The notes: generated from the sequence alone by a model not told the origin. Positions 21,789-33,458 are shown, counted from the first letter of the stretch. The stretch: DNA of 64,000 bases from Rhododendron vialii (GCF_030253575.1 NC_080566.1:11293501-11357500); one strand, 5' to 3'. Made by a program: numbers and translations.

Positions 21789-22064
21789 GTACGAAATCTC
21801 TTCCCCGCCCCCCGTTCCCTTCTTTCATCCGGTCGCCGCAACTTCGGCTCATGCCGTCCGTATCTTCCCGGAGAGTTTTCGCAGCGATTTTTCCAGCTTC
21901 GAGCCAAAATAGCCCCGTCAGCGGGCACGTTCGGCCGCAGCCATCCCTCCAACGGGATACGGGGTCCGGCCGGCGAGACGTGGCCAAGAAAGCCAGAGAT
22001 AGAGGGAGCGGTGCCCGACGGGGCAGAAAAATGGACCAAAAGAATTGAAAGCGGAGTGCCTATC

Positions 22065-22184
22065 GGGTGCGATCATAACAGCACTAATGCACCGGATCCC
22101 ATCAGAACTCCGCAGTTAAGCGTGCTTGGGCGAGAGTAGTACTAGGATGGGTGACCCCCTGGGAAGTCCTCGTGTTGCACCCCT
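22065..22184 (+). rRNA. 5S rRNA: 5S rRNA gene, copy 55
   Basis: C14A variant; class D spacer with GTACC. Confidence 0.97.
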
Positions 22185-22471
22185 TTTTCGTTTTTGTACG
22201 AAATCCCTTCCCCGCCCCCCGTTCCCTTCTTTCATCCGGTCGCCGCAACTTCGGCTCATGCCGTCCGTATCTTCCCGGAGAGTTTTCGCAGCGATTTTTC
22301 CAGCTTCGAGCCAAAATAGCCCCGTCAGCGGGCACGTTCGGCCGCAGCCATCCCTCCAACGGGATACGGGGTCCGGCCGGCGAGACGTGGCCAAGAAAGC
22401 CAGAGATAGAGGGAGCGGTGCCCGACGGGGCAGAAAAATGTACCAAAAGAATTGAAAGCGGAGTGCCTATC

Positions 22472-22591
22472 GGGTGCGATCATACCAGCACTAATGCACC
22501 GGATCCCATCAGAACTCCGCAGTTAAGCGTGCTTGGGCGAGAGTAGTACTAGGATGGGTGACCCCCTGGGAAGTCCTCGTGTTGCACCCCT
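22472..22591 (+). rRNA. 5S rRNA: 5S rRNA gene, copy 56
   Basis: Consensus body; class A spacer. Confidence 0.97.
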
Positions 22592-22878
22592 TTTTTGTTT
22601 TTGTACGAAATCTCTTCCCCGCCCCCCGTTCCCTTCTTTCATCCGGTCGCCGCAACTTCGGCTCATGCCGTCCGTATCTTCCCGGAGAGTTTTCGCAGCG
22701 ATTTTTCCAGCTTCGAGCCAAAATAGCCCCGTCAGCGGGCACGTTCGGCCGCAGCCATCCCTCCAACGGGATACGGGGTCCGGCCGGCGAGACGTGGCCA
22801 AGAAAGCCAGAGATAGAGGGAGCGGTGCCCGACGGGGCCGAAAAATGGACCAAAAGAATTGAAAGCGGAGTGCCTATC

Positions 22879-22998
22879 GGGTGCGATCATACCAGCACTA
22901 ATGCACCGGATCCCATCAGAACTCCGCAGTTAAGCGTGCTTGGGCGAGAGTAGTACTAGGATGGGTGACCCCCTGGGAAGTCCTCGTGTTGCACCCCT
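22879..22998 (+). rRNA. 5S rRNA: 5S rRNA gene, copy 57
   Basis: Consensus body; class F spacer. Confidence 0.97.
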
Positions 22999-23285
22999 TT
23001 TTCGTTTTTGTACGAAATCCCTTCCCCGCCCCCCGTTCCCTTCTTTCATCCGGTCGCCGCAACTTCGGCTCATGCCGTCCGGATCTTCCCGGAGAGTTTT
23101 CGCAGCGATTTTTCCAGCTGCGAGCCAAAATAGCCCCGTCAGCGGGCACGTTCGGCCGCAGCCATCCCTCCAACGGGATACGGGGTCCGGCCGGCGAGAC
23201 GTGGCCAAGAAAGACAGAGATAGAGGGAGCGGTGCCCGACGGGGCCGAAAAATGTACCAAAAGAATTGAAAGCGGAGTGCCTATC

Positions 23286-23405
23286 GGGTGCGATCATACC
23301 AGCACTAATGCACCGGATCCCATCAGAACTCCGCAGTTAAGCGTGCTTGGGCGAGAGTAGTACTAGGATGGGTGACCCCCTGGGAAGTCCTCGTGTTGCA
23401 CCCCT
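23286..23405 (+). rRNA. 5S rRNA: 5S rRNA gene, copy 58
   Basis: Consensus body; spacer starts as class A (T6-G-T5, TCTCTT) but ends as class C (AAGACAG, GTACC), a likely recombinant. Confidence 0.97.
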
Positions 23406-23692
23406 TTTTTGTTTTTGTACGAAATCTCTTCCCCGCCCCCCGTTCCCTTCTTTCATCCGGTCGCCGCAACTTCGGCTCATGCCGTCCGTATCTTCCCGGA
23501 GAGTTTTCGCAGCGATTTTTCCAGCTTCGAGCCAAAATAGCCCCGTCAGCGGGCACGTTCGGCCGCAGCCATCCCTCCAACGGGATACGGGGTCCGGCCG
23601 GCGAGACGTGGCCAAGAAAGACAGAGATAGAGGGAGCGGTGCCCGACGGGGCCGAAAAATGTACCAAAAGAATTGAAAGCGGAGTGCCTATC

Positions 23693-23812
23693 GGGTGCGA
23701 TCATACCAGCACTAATGCACCGGATCCCATCAGAACTCCGCAGTTAAGCGTGCTTGGGCGAGAGTAGTACTAGGATGGGTGACCCCCTGGGAAGTCCTCG
23801 TGTTGCACCCCT
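23693..23812 (+). rRNA. 5S rRNA: 5S rRNA gene, copy 59
   Basis: Consensus body; class A spacer. Confidence 0.97.
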
Positions 23813-24099
23813 TTTTTGTTTTTGTACGAAATCTCTTCCCCGCCCCCCGTTCCCTTCTTTCATCCGGTCGCCGCAACTTCGGCTCATGCCGTCCGTATCT
23901 TCCCGGAGAGTTTTCGCAGCGATTTTTCCAGCTTCGAGCCAAAATAGCCCCGTCAGCGGGCACGTTCGGCCGCAGCCATCCCTCCAACGGGATACGGGGT
24001 CCGGCCGGCGAGACGTGGCCAAGAAAGCCAGAGATAGAGGGAGCGGTGCCCGACGGGGCAGAAAAATGGACCAAAAGAATTGAAAGCGGAGTGCCTATC

Positions 24100-24218
24100 G
24101 GGTGCGATCATAACAGCACTAATGCACCGGATCCCATCAGAACTCCGCAGTTAAGCGTGCTTGGGCGAGAGTAGTACTAGGATGGGTGACCCCCGGGAAG
24201 TCCTCGTGTTGCACCCCT
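24100..24218 (+). rRNA. 5S rRNA: 5S rRNA gene, copy 60, C-box deletion (possible pseudogene)
   Basis: 119 nt, C14A, T96 lost: the same lesion as copy 12. Class D spacer. Confidence 0.93.
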
Positions 24219-24505
24219 TTTTCGTTTTTGTACGAAATCCCTTCCCCGCCCCCCGTTCCCTTCTTTCATCCGGTCGCCGCAACTTCGGCTCATGCCGTCC
24301 GTATCTTCCCGGAGAGTTTTCGCAGCGATTTTTCCAGCTTCGAGCCAAAATAGCCCCGTCAGCGGGCACGTTCGGCCGCAGCCATCCCTCCAACGGGATA
24401 CGGGGTCCGGCCGGCGAGACGTGGCCAAGAAAGCCAGAGATAGAGGGAGCGGTGCCCGACGGGGCAGAAAAATGGACCAAAAGAATTGAAAGCGGAGTGC
24501 CTATC

Positions 24506-24625
24506 GGGTGCGATCATAACAGCACTAATGCACCGGATCCCATCAGAACTCCGCAGTTAAGCGTGCTTGGGCGAGAGTAGTACTAGGATGGGTGACCCCC
24601 TGGGAAGTCCTCGTCTTGCACCCCT
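24506..24625 (+). rRNA. 5S rRNA: 5S rRNA gene, copy 61
   Basis: C14A plus a private G110C (CGTCTTGC) near helix I. Class E spacer; counterpart of copy 13. Confidence 0.96.
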
Positions 24626-24912
24626 TTTTCGTTTTTGTACGAAATCCCTTCCCCGCCCCCCGTTCCCTTCTTTCATCCGGTCGCCGCAACTTCGGCTCAT
24701 GCCGTCCGTATCTTTCCGGAGAGTTTTCGCAGCGATTTTTCCAGCTTCGAGCCAAAATAGCCCCGTCAGCGGGCACGTTCGGCCGCAGCCATCCCTCCAA
24801 CGGGATACGGGGTCCGGCCGGCGAGACGTGGCCAAGAAAGCCAGAGATAGAGGGAGCGGTGCCCGACGGGGCAGAAAAATGTACCAAAAGAATTGAAAGC
24901 GGAGTGCCTATC

Positions 24913-25031
24913 GGGTGTGATCATACCAGCACTAATGCACCGGATCCCATCAGAACTCGCAGTTAAGCGTGCTTGGGCGAGAGTAGTACTAGGATGGGTG
25001 ACCCCCTGGGAAGTCCTCGTGTTGCACCCCT
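24913..25031 (+). rRNA. 5S rRNA: 5S rRNA gene, copy 62, one-base deletion
   Basis: 119 nt: lacks one of C46/C47 as in copy 14, and adds C6T, turning a helix I pair into a G-U wobble. Class A spacer. Confidence 0.93.
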
Positions 25032-25318
25032 TTTTTGTTTTTGTACGAAATCTCTTCCCCGCCCCCCGTTCCCTTCTTTCATCCGGTCGCCGCAACTTCG
25101 GCTCATGCCGTCCGTATCTTCCCGGAGAGTTTTCGCAGCGATTTTTCCAGCTTCGAGCCAAAATAGCCCCGTCAGCGGGCACGTTCGGCCGCAGCCATCC
25201 CTCCAACGGGATACGGGGTCCGGCCGGCGAGACGTGGCCAAGAAAGCCAGAGATAGAGGGAGCGGTGCCCGACGGGGCAGAAAAATGGACCAAAAGAATT
25301 GAAAGCGGAGTGCCTATC

Positions 25319-25438
25319 GGGTGCGATCATACCAGCACTAATGCACCGGATCCCATCAGAACTCCGCAGTTAAGCGTGCTTGGGCGAGAGTAGTACTAGG
25401 ATGGGTGACCCCCTGGGAAGTCCTCGTGTTGCACCCCT
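25319..25438 (+). rRNA. 5S rRNA: 5S rRNA gene, copy 63
   Basis: Consensus body; class F spacer. Confidence 0.97.
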
Positions 25439-25725
25439 TTTTCGTTTTTGTACGAAATCCCTTCCCCGCCCCCCGTTCCCTTCTTTCATCCGGTCGCCGC
25501 AACTTCGGCTCATGCCGTCCGGATCTTCCCGGAGAGTTTTCGCAGCGATTTTTCCAGCTGCGAGCCAAAATAGCCCCGTCAGCGGGCACGTTCGGCCGCA
25601 GCCATCCCTCCAACGGGATACGGGGTCCGGCCGGCGAGACGTGGCCAAGAAAGACAGAGATAGAGGGAGCGGTGCCCGACGGGGCCGAAAAATGTACCAA
25701 AAGAATTGAAAGCGGAGTGCCTATC

Positions 25726-25845
25726 GGGTGCGATCATACCAGCACTAATGCACCGGATCCCATCAGAACTCCGCAGTTAAGCGTGCTTGGGCGAGAGTAG
25801 TACTAGGATGGGTGACCCCCTGGGAAGTCCTCGTGTTGCACCCCT
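25726..25845 (+). rRNA. 5S rRNA: 5S rRNA gene, copy 64
   Basis: Consensus body; class A spacer whose last bases carry G-to-T at -7 of the next gene. Confidence 0.97.
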
Positions 25846-26132
25846 TTTTTGTTTTTGTACGAAATCTCTTCCCCGCCCCCCGTTCCCTTCTTTCATCCGG
25901 TCGCCGCAACTTCGGCTCATGCCGTCCGTATCTTCCCGGAGAGTTTTCGCAGCGATTTTTCCAGCTTCGAGCCAAAATAGCCCCGTCAGCGGGCACGTTC
26001 GGCCGCAGCCATCCCTCCAACGGGATACGGGGTCCGGCCGGCGAGACGTGGCCAAGAAAGCCAGAGATAGAGGGAGCGGTGCCCGACGGGGCAGAAAAAT
26101 GGACCAAAAGAATTGAAAGCGGAGTTCCTATC

Positions 26133-26252
26133 GGGTGCGATCATAACAGCACTAATGCACCGGATCCCATCAGAACTCCGCAGTTAAGCGTGCTTGGGCG
26201 AGAGTAGTACTAGGATGGGTGACCCCCTGGGAAGTCCTCGTGTTGCACCCCT
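26133..26252 (+). rRNA. 5S rRNA: 5S rRNA gene, copy 65
   Basis: C14A variant, and T at -7 (GGAGTTCC), otherwise seen only in the distal array. Class C spacer. Confidence 0.97.
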
Positions 26253-26539
26253 TTTTCGTTTTTGTACGAAATCCCTTCCCCGCCCCCCGTTCCCTTCTTT
26301 CATCCGGTCGCCGCAACTTCGGCTCATGCCGTCCGTATCTTTCCGGAGAGTTTTCGCAGCGATTTTTCCAGCTTCGAGCCAAAATAGCCCCGTCAGCGGG
26401 CACGTTCGGCCGCAGCCATCCCTCCAACGGGATACGGGGTCCGGCCGGCGAGACGTGGCCAAGAAAGACAGAGATAGAGGGAGCGGTGCCCGACGGGGCC
26501 GAAAAATGTACCAAAAGAATTGAAAGCGGAGTGCCTATC

Positions 26540-26659
26540 GGGTGCGATCATACCAGCACTAATGCACCGGATCCCATCAGAACTCCGCAGTTAAGCGTGC
26601 TTGGGCGAGAGTAGTACTAGGATGGGTGACCCCCTGGGAAGTCCTCGTGTTGCACCCCT
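26540..26659 (+). rRNA. 5S rRNA: 5S rRNA gene, copy 66
   Basis: Consensus body; class A spacer. Confidence 0.97.
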
Positions 26660-26946
26660 TTTTTGTTTTTGTACGAAATCTCTTCCCCGCCCCCCGTTCC
26701 CTTCTTTCATCCGGTCGCCGCAACTTCGGCTCATGCCGTCCGTATCTTCCCGGAGAGTTTTCGCAGCGATTTTTCCAGCTTCGAGCCAAAATAGCCCCGT
26801 CAGCGGGCACGTTCGGCCGCAGCCATCCCTCCAACGGGATACGGGGTCCGGCCGGCGAGACGTGGCCAAGAAAGCCAGAGATAGAGGGAGCGGTGCCCGA
26901 CGGGGCCGAAAAATGGACCAAAAGAATTGAAAGCGGAGTGCCTATC

Positions 26947-27066
26947 GGGTGCGATCATAACAGCACTAATGCACCGGATCCCATCAGAACTCCGCAGTTA
27001 AGCGTGCTTGGGCGAGAGTAGTACTAGGATGGGTGACCCCCTGGGAAGTCCTCGTGTTGCACCCCT
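26947..27066 (+). rRNA. 5S rRNA: 5S rRNA gene, copy 67
   Basis: C14A variant; class E2 spacer, also seen after copies 101 and 116. Confidence 0.97.
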
Positions 27067-27353
27067 TTTTCGTTTTTGTACGAAATCCCTTCCCCGCCCC
27101 CCGTTCCCTTCTTTCATCCGGTCGCCGCAACTTCGGCTCATGCCGTCCGTATCTTTCCGGAGAGTTTTCGCAGCGATTTTTCCAGCTTCGAGCCAAAATA
27201 GCCCCGTCAGCGGGCACGTTCGGCCGCAGCCATCCCTCCAACGGGATACGGGGTCCGGCCGGCGAGACGTGGCCAAGAAAGCCAGAGATAGAGCGAGCAG
27301 TGCCCGACGGGGCAGAAAAATGGACCAAAAGAATTGAAAGCGGAGTGCCTATC

Positions 27354-27473
27354 GGGTGCGATCATACCAGCACTAATGCACCGGATCCCATCAGAACTCC
27401 GCAGTTAAGCGTGCTTGGGCGAGAGTAGTACTAGGATGGGTGACCCCCTGGGAAGTCCTCGTGTTGCACCCCT
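27354..27473 (+). rRNA. 5S rRNA: 5S rRNA gene, copy 68
   Basis: Consensus body; class F spacer with ATACC, shared with copy 70. Confidence 0.97.
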
Positions 27474-27760
27474 TTTTCGTTTTTGTACGAAATCCCTTCC
27501 CCGCCCCCCGTTCCCTTCTTTCATCCGGTCGCCGCAACTTCGGCTCATGCCGTCCGGATCTTCCCGGAGAGTTTTCGCAGCGATTTTTCCAGCTGCGAGC
27601 CAAAATAGCCCCGTCAGCGGGCACGTTCGGCCGCAGCCATCCCTCCAACGGGATACGGGGTCCGGCCGGCGAGACGTGGCCAAGAAAGACAGAGATAGAG
27701 GGAGCGGTGCCCGACGGGGCAGAAAAATATACCAAAAGAATTGAAAGCGGAGTGCCTATC

Positions 27761-27880
27761 GGGTGCGATCATACCAGCACTAATGCACCGGATCCCATCA
27801 GAACTCCGCAGTTAAGCGTGCTTGGGCGAGAGTAGTACTAGGATGGGTGACCCCCTGGGAAGTCCTCGTGTTGCACCCCT
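27761..27880 (+). rRNA. 5S rRNA: 5S rRNA gene, copy 69
   Basis: Consensus body; class F spacer. Confidence 0.97.
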
Positions 27881-28167
27881 TTTTCGTTTTTGTACGAAAT
27901 CCCTTCCCCGCCCCCCGTTCCCTTCTTTCATCCGGTCGCCGCAACTTCGGCTCATGCCGTCCGGATCTTCCCGGAGAGTTTTCGCAGCGATTTTTCCAGC
28001 TGCGAGCCAAAATAGCCCCGTCAGCGGGCACGTTCGGCCGCAGCCATCCCTCCAACGGGATACGGGGTCCGGCCGGCGAGACGTGGCCAAGAAAGACAGA
28101 GATAGAGGGAGCGGTGCCCGACGGGGCAGAAAAATGTACCAAAAGAATTGAAAGCGGAGTGCCTATC

Positions 28168-28287
28168 GGGTGCGATCATACCAGCACTAATGCACCGGAT
28201 CCCATCAGAACTCCGCAGTTAAGCGTGCTTGGGCGAGAGTAGTACTAGGATGGGTGACCCCCTGGGAAGTCCTCGTGTTGCACCCCT
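28168..28287 (+). rRNA. 5S rRNA: 5S rRNA gene, copy 70
   Basis: Consensus body; class F spacer with ATACC. Third F unit in a row. Confidence 0.97.
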
Positions 28288-28574
28288 TTTTCGTTTTTGT
28301 ACGAAATCCCTTCCCCGCCCCCCGTTCCCTTCTTTCATCCGGTCGCCGCAACTTCGGCTCATGCCGTCCGGATCTTCCCGGAGAGTTTTCGCAGCGATTT
28401 TTCCAGCTGCGAGCCAAAATAGCCCCGTCAGCGGGCACGTTCGGCCGCAGCCATCCCTCCAACGGGATACGGGGTCCGGCCGGCGAGACGTGGCCAAGAA
28501 AGACAGAGATAGAGGGAGCGGTGCCCGACGGGGCAGAAAAATATACCAAAAGAATTGAAAGCGGAGTGCCTATC

Positions 28575-28694
28575 GGGTGCGATCATACCAGCACTAATGC
28601 ACCGGATCCCATCAGAACTCCGCAGTTAAGCGTGCTTGGGCGAGAGTAGTACTAGGATGGGTGACCCCCTGGGAAGTCCTCGTGTTGCACCCCT
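28575..28694 (+). rRNA. 5S rRNA: 5S rRNA gene, copy 71
   Basis: Consensus body; first class H spacer of the window. Confidence 0.97.
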
Positions 28695-28981
28695 TTTTTG
28701 TTTTTGTACGAAATCTCTTCCCCGCCCCCCGTTCCCTTCTTTCATCCGGTCGCCGCAACTTCGGCTCATGCCGTCCGTATCTTCCCGGAGAGTTTTCGCA
28801 GCGATTTTTCGAGCTGCGAGCCAAAATAGCCCCGTCAGCGGGCACGTTCGGCCGCAGCCATCCCTCCAACGGGATACGGGGTCCGGCCGGCGAGACGTGG
28901 CCAAGAAAGCCAGAGATAGAGGGAGCGGTGCCCGACGGGGCAGAAAAATGGACCAAAAGAATTGAAAGCGGAGTGCCTATC

Positions 28982-29101
28982 GGGTGCGATCATAACAGCA
29001 CTAATGCACCGGATCCCATCAGAACTCCGCAGTTAAGCGTGCTTGGGCGAGAGTAGTACTAGGATGGGTGACCCCCTGGGAAGTCCTCGTGTTGCACCCC
29101 T
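28982..29101 (+). rRNA. 5S rRNA: 5S rRNA gene, copy 72
   Basis: C14A variant; class C spacer. Confidence 0.97.
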
Positions 29102-29388
29102 TTTTCGTTTTTGTACGAAATCCCTTCCCCGCCCCCCGTTCCCTTCTTTCATCCGGTCGCCGCAACTTCGGCTCATGCCGTCCGTATCTTTCCGGAGAGT
29201 TTTCGCAGCGATTTTTCCAGCTTCGAGCCAAAATAGCCCCGTCAGCGGGCACGTTCGGCCGCAGCCATCCCTCCAACGGGATACGGGGTCCGGCCGGCGA
29301 GACGTGGCCAAGAAAGACAGAGATAGAGGGAGCGGTGCCCGACGGGGCAGAAAAATGTACCAAAAGAATTGAAAGCGGAGTGCCTATC

Positions 29389-29508
29389 GGGTGCGATCAT
29401 ACCAGCACTAATGCACCGGATCCCATCAGAACTCCGCAGTTAAGCGTGCTTGGGCGAGAGTAGTACTAGGATGGGTGACCCCCTGGGAAGTCCTCGTGTT
29501 GCACCCCT
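29389..29508 (+). rRNA. 5S rRNA: 5S rRNA gene, copy 73
   Basis: Consensus body; class I spacer. Confidence 0.97.
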
Positions 29509-29795
29509 TTTTCGTTTTTGTACGAAATCTCTTCCCCGCCCCCCGTTCCCTTCTTTCATCCGGTCGCCGCAACTTCGGCTCATGCCGTCCGTATCTTCCC
29601 GGAGAGTTTTCGCAGCGATTTTTCCAGCTTCGAGCCAAAATAGCCCCGTCAGCGGGCACGTTCGGCCGCAGCCATCCCTCCAACGGGATACGGGGTCCGG
29701 CCGGCGAGACGTGGCCAAGAAAGACAGAGATAGAGGGAGCGGTGCCCGACGGGGCAGAAAAATGTACCAAAAGAATTGAAAGCGGAGTGCCTATC

Positions 29796-29915
29796 GGGTG
29801 CGATCATACCAGCACTAATGCACCGGATCCCATCAGAACTCCGCAGTTAAGCGTGCTTGGGCGAGAGTAGTACTAGGATGGGTGACCCCCTGGGAAGTCC
29901 TCGTGTTGCACCCCT
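29796..29915 (+). rRNA. 5S rRNA: 5S rRNA gene, copy 74
   Basis: Consensus body; class H spacer. Confidence 0.97.
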
Positions 29916-30202
29916 TTTTTGTTTTTGTACGAAATCTCTTCCCCGCCCCCCGTTCCCTTCTTTCATCCGGTCGCCGCAACTTCGGCTCATGCCGTCCGTA
30001 TCTTCCCGGAGAGTTTTCGCAGCGATTTTTCGAGCTGCGAGCCAAAATAGCCCCGTCAGCGGGCACGTTCGGCCGCAGCCATCCCTCCAACGGGATACGG
30101 GGTCCGGCCGGCGAGACGTGGCCAAGAAAGCCAGAGATAGAGGGAGCGGTGCCCGACGGGGCAGAAAAATGGACCAAAAGAATTGAAAGCGGAGTGCCTA
30201 TC

Positions 30203-30322
30203 GGGTGCGATCATAACAGCACTAATGCACCGGATCCCATCAGAACTCCGCAGTTAAGCGTGCTTGGGCGAGAGTAGTACTAGGATGGGTGACCCCCTGG
30301 GAAGTCCTCGTGTTGCACCCCT
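30203..30322 (+). rRNA. 5S rRNA: 5S rRNA gene, copy 75
   Basis: C14A variant; class C spacer. Confidence 0.97.
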
Positions 30323-30609
30323 TTTTCGTTTTTGTACGAAATCCCTTCCCCGCCCCCCGTTCCCTTCTTTCATCCGGTCGCCGCAACTTCGGCTCATGCC
30401 GTCCGTATCTTTCCGGAGAGTTTTCGCAGCGATTTTTCCAGCTTCGAGCCAAAATAGCCCCGTCAGCGGGCACGTTCGGCCGCAGCCATCCCTCCAACGG
30501 GATACGGGGTCCGGCCGGCGAGACGTGGCCAAGAAAGACAGAGATAGAGGGAGCGGTGCCCGACGGGGCAGAAAAATGTACCAAAAGAATTGAAAGCGGA
30601 GTGCCTATC

Positions 30610-30729
30610 GGGTGCGATCATACCAGCACTAATGCACCGGATCCCATCAGAACTCCGCAGTTAAGCGTGCTTGGGCGAGAGTAGTACTAGGATGGGTGAC
30701 CCCCTGGGAAGTCCTCGTGTTGCACCCCT
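30610..30729 (+). rRNA. 5S rRNA: 5S rRNA gene, copy 76
   Basis: Consensus body; class A spacer. Confidence 0.97.
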
Positions 30730-31016
30730 TTTTTGTTTTTGTACGAAATCTCTTCCCCGCCCCCCGTTCCCTTCTTTCATCCGGTCGCCGCAACTTCGGC
30801 TCATGCCGTCCGTATCTTCCCGGAGAGTTTTCGCAGCGATTTTTCCAGCTTCGAGCCAAAATAGCCCCGTCAGCGGGCACGTTCGGCCGCAGCCATCCCT
30901 CCAACGGGATACGGGGTCCGGCCGGCGAGACGTGGCCAAGAAAGCCAGAGATAGAGGGAGCGGTGCCCGACGGGGCCGAAAAATGGACCAAAAGAATTGA
31001 AAGCGGAGTGCCTATC

Positions 31017-31136
31017 GGGTGCGATCATAACAGCACTAATGCACCGGATCCCATCAGAACTCCGCAGTTAAGCGTGCTTGGGCGAGAGTAGTACTAGGAT
31101 GGGTGACCCCCTGGGAAGTCCTCGTGTTGCACCCCT
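31017..31136 (+). rRNA. 5S rRNA: 5S rRNA gene, copy 77
   Basis: C14A variant; class F spacer. Confidence 0.97.
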
Positions 31137-31423
31137 TTTTCGTTTTTGTACGAAATCCCTTCCCCGCCCCCCGTTCCCTTCTTTCATCCGGTCGCCGCAA
31201 CTTCGGCTCATGCCGTCCGGATCTTCCCGGAGAGTTTTCGCAGCGATTTTTCCAGCTGCGAGCCAAAATAGCCCCGTCAGCGGGCACGTTCGGCCGCAGC
31301 CATCCCTCCAACGGGATACGGGGTCCGGCCGGCGAGACGTGGCCAAGAAAGACAGAGATAGAGGGAGCGGTGCCCGACGGGGCAGAAAAATGTACCAAAA
31401 GAATTGAAAGCGGAGTGCCTATC

Positions 31424-31543
31424 GGGTGCGATCATACCAGCACTAATGCACCGGATCCCATCAGAACTCCGCAGTTAAGCGTGCTTGGGCGAGAGTAGTA
31501 CTAGGATGGGTGACCCCCTGGGAAGTCCTCGTGTTGCACCCCT
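31424..31543 (+). rRNA. 5S rRNA: 5S rRNA gene, copy 78
   Basis: Consensus body; class H spacer. Confidence 0.97.
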
Positions 31544-31830
31544 TTTTTGTTTTTGTACGAAATCTCTTCCCCGCCCCCCGTTCCCTTCTTTCATCCGGTC
31601 GCCGCAACTTCGGCTCATGCCGTCCGTATCTTCCCGGAGAGTTTTCGCAGCGATTTTTCGAGCTGCGAGCCAAAATAGCCCCGTCAGCGGGCACGTTCGG
31701 CCGCAGCCATCCCTCCAACGGGATACGGGGTCCGGCCGGCGAGACGTGGCCAAGAAAGCCAGAGATAGAGGGAGCGGTGCCCGACGGGGCAGAAAAATGG
31801 ACCAAAAGAATTGAAAGCGGAGTGCCTATC

Positions 31831-31950
31831 GGGTGCGATCATAACAGCACTAATGCACCGGATCCCATCAGAACTCCGCAGTTAAGCGTGCTTGGGCGAG
31901 AGTAGTACTAGGATGGGTGACCCCCTGGGAAGTCCTCGTGTTGCACCCCT
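31831..31950 (+). rRNA. 5S rRNA: 5S rRNA gene, copy 79
   Basis: C14A variant; class C spacer. Confidence 0.97.
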
Positions 31951-32237
31951 TTTTCGTTTTTGTACGAAATCCCTTCCCCGCCCCCCGTTCCCTTCTTTCA
32001 TCCGGTCGCCGCAACTTCGGCTCATGCCGTCCGTATCTTTCCGGAGAGTTTTCGCAGCGATTTTTCCAGCTTCGAGCCAAAATAGCCCCGTCAGCGGGCA
32101 CGTTCGGCCGCAGCCATCCCTCCAACGGGATACGGGGTCCGGCCGGCGAGACGTGGCCAAGAAAGACAGAGATAGAGGGAGCGGTGCCCGACGGGGCAGA
32201 AAAATGTACCAAAAGAATTGAAAGCGGAGTGCCTATC

Positions 32238-32357
32238 GGGTGCGATCATACCAGCACTAATGCACCGGATCCCATCAGAACTCCGCAGTTAAGCGTGCTT
32301 GGGCGAGAGTAGTACTAGGATGGGTGACCCCCTGGGAAGTCCTCGTGTTGCACCCCT
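32238..32357 (+). rRNA. 5S rRNA: 5S rRNA gene, copy 80
   Basis: Consensus body; class I spacer. Confidence 0.97.
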
Positions 32358-32644
32358 TTTTCGTTTTTGTACGAAATCTCTTCCCCGCCCCCCGTTCCCT
32401 TCTTTCATCCGGTCGCCGCAACTTCGGCTCATGCCGTCCGTATCTTCCCGGAGAGTTTTCGCAGCGATTTTTCCAGCTTCGAGCCAAAATAGCCCCGTCA
32501 GCGGGCACGTTCGGCCGCAGCCATCCCTCCAACGGGATACGGGGTCCGGCCGGCGAGACGTGGCCAAGAAAGACAGAGATAGAGGGAGCGGTGCCCGACG
32601 GGGCAGAAAAATGTACCAAAAGAATTGAAAGCGGAGTGCCTATC

Positions 32645-32764
32645 GGGTGCGATCATACCAGCACTAATGCACCGGATCCCATCAGAACTCCGCAGTTAAG
32701 CGTGCTTGGGCGAGAGTAGTACTAGGATGGGTGACCCCCTGGGAAGTCCTCGTGTTGCACCCCT
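32645..32764 (+). rRNA. 5S rRNA: 5S rRNA gene, copy 81
   Basis: Consensus body; class H spacer. Confidence 0.97.
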
Positions 32765-33051
32765 TTTTTGTTTTTGTACGAAATCTCTTCCCCGCCCCCC
32801 GTTCCCTTCTTTCATCCGGTCGCCGCAACTTCGGCTCATGCCGTCCGTATCTTCCCGGAGAGTTTTCGCAGCGATTTTTCGAGCTGCGAGCCAAAATAGC
32901 CCCGTCAGCGGGCACGTTCGGCCGCAGCCATCCCTCCAACGGGATACGGGGTCCGGCCGGCGAGACGTGGCCAAGAAAGCCAGAGATAGAGGGAGCGGTG
33001 CCCGACGGGGCAGAAAAATGGACCAAAAGAATTGAAAGCGGAGTGCCTATC

Positions 33052-33171
33052 GGGTGCGATCATAACAGCACTAATGCACCGGATCCCATCAGAACTCCGC
33101 AGTTAAGCGTGCTTGGGCGAGAGTAGTACTAGGATGGGTGACCCCCTGGGAAGTCCTCGTGTTGCACCCCT
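33052..33171 (+). rRNA. 5S rRNA: 5S rRNA gene, copy 82
   Basis: C14A variant; class C spacer. Confidence 0.97.
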
Positions 33172-33458
33172 TTTTCGTTTTTGTACGAAATCCCTTCCCC
33201 GCCCCCCGTTCCCTTCTTTCATCCGGTCGCCGCAACTTCGGCTCATGCCGTCCGTATCTTTCCGGAGAGTTTTCGCAGCGATTTTTCCAGCTTCGAGCCA
33301 AAATAGCCCCGTCAGCGGGCACGTTCGGCCGCAGCCATCCCTCCAACGGGATACGGGGTCCGGCCGGCGAGACGTGGCCAAGAAAGACAGAGATAGAGGG
33401 AGCGGTGCCCGACGGGGCAGAAAAATGTACCAAAAGAATTGAAAGCGGAGTGCCTATC

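Larger units (their letters stand above)
20030..22064 (+). repeat. 2,035-bp tandem duplication, copy 2
   Basis: Directly adjacent partner (copies 50-54). The only difference I noticed is GGGGCAG versus GGGGCCG near the end. Confidence 0.9.
31424..32644 (+). repeat. 1,221-bp trimer H-C-I (copies 78-80)
   Basis: Three-unit repeat followed by an adjacent second copy (32645-33865). A further H-C-I is at 28575-29795, and H-C-A-F tetramers are at 29796-31423 and 33866-35493. Confidence 0.88.
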
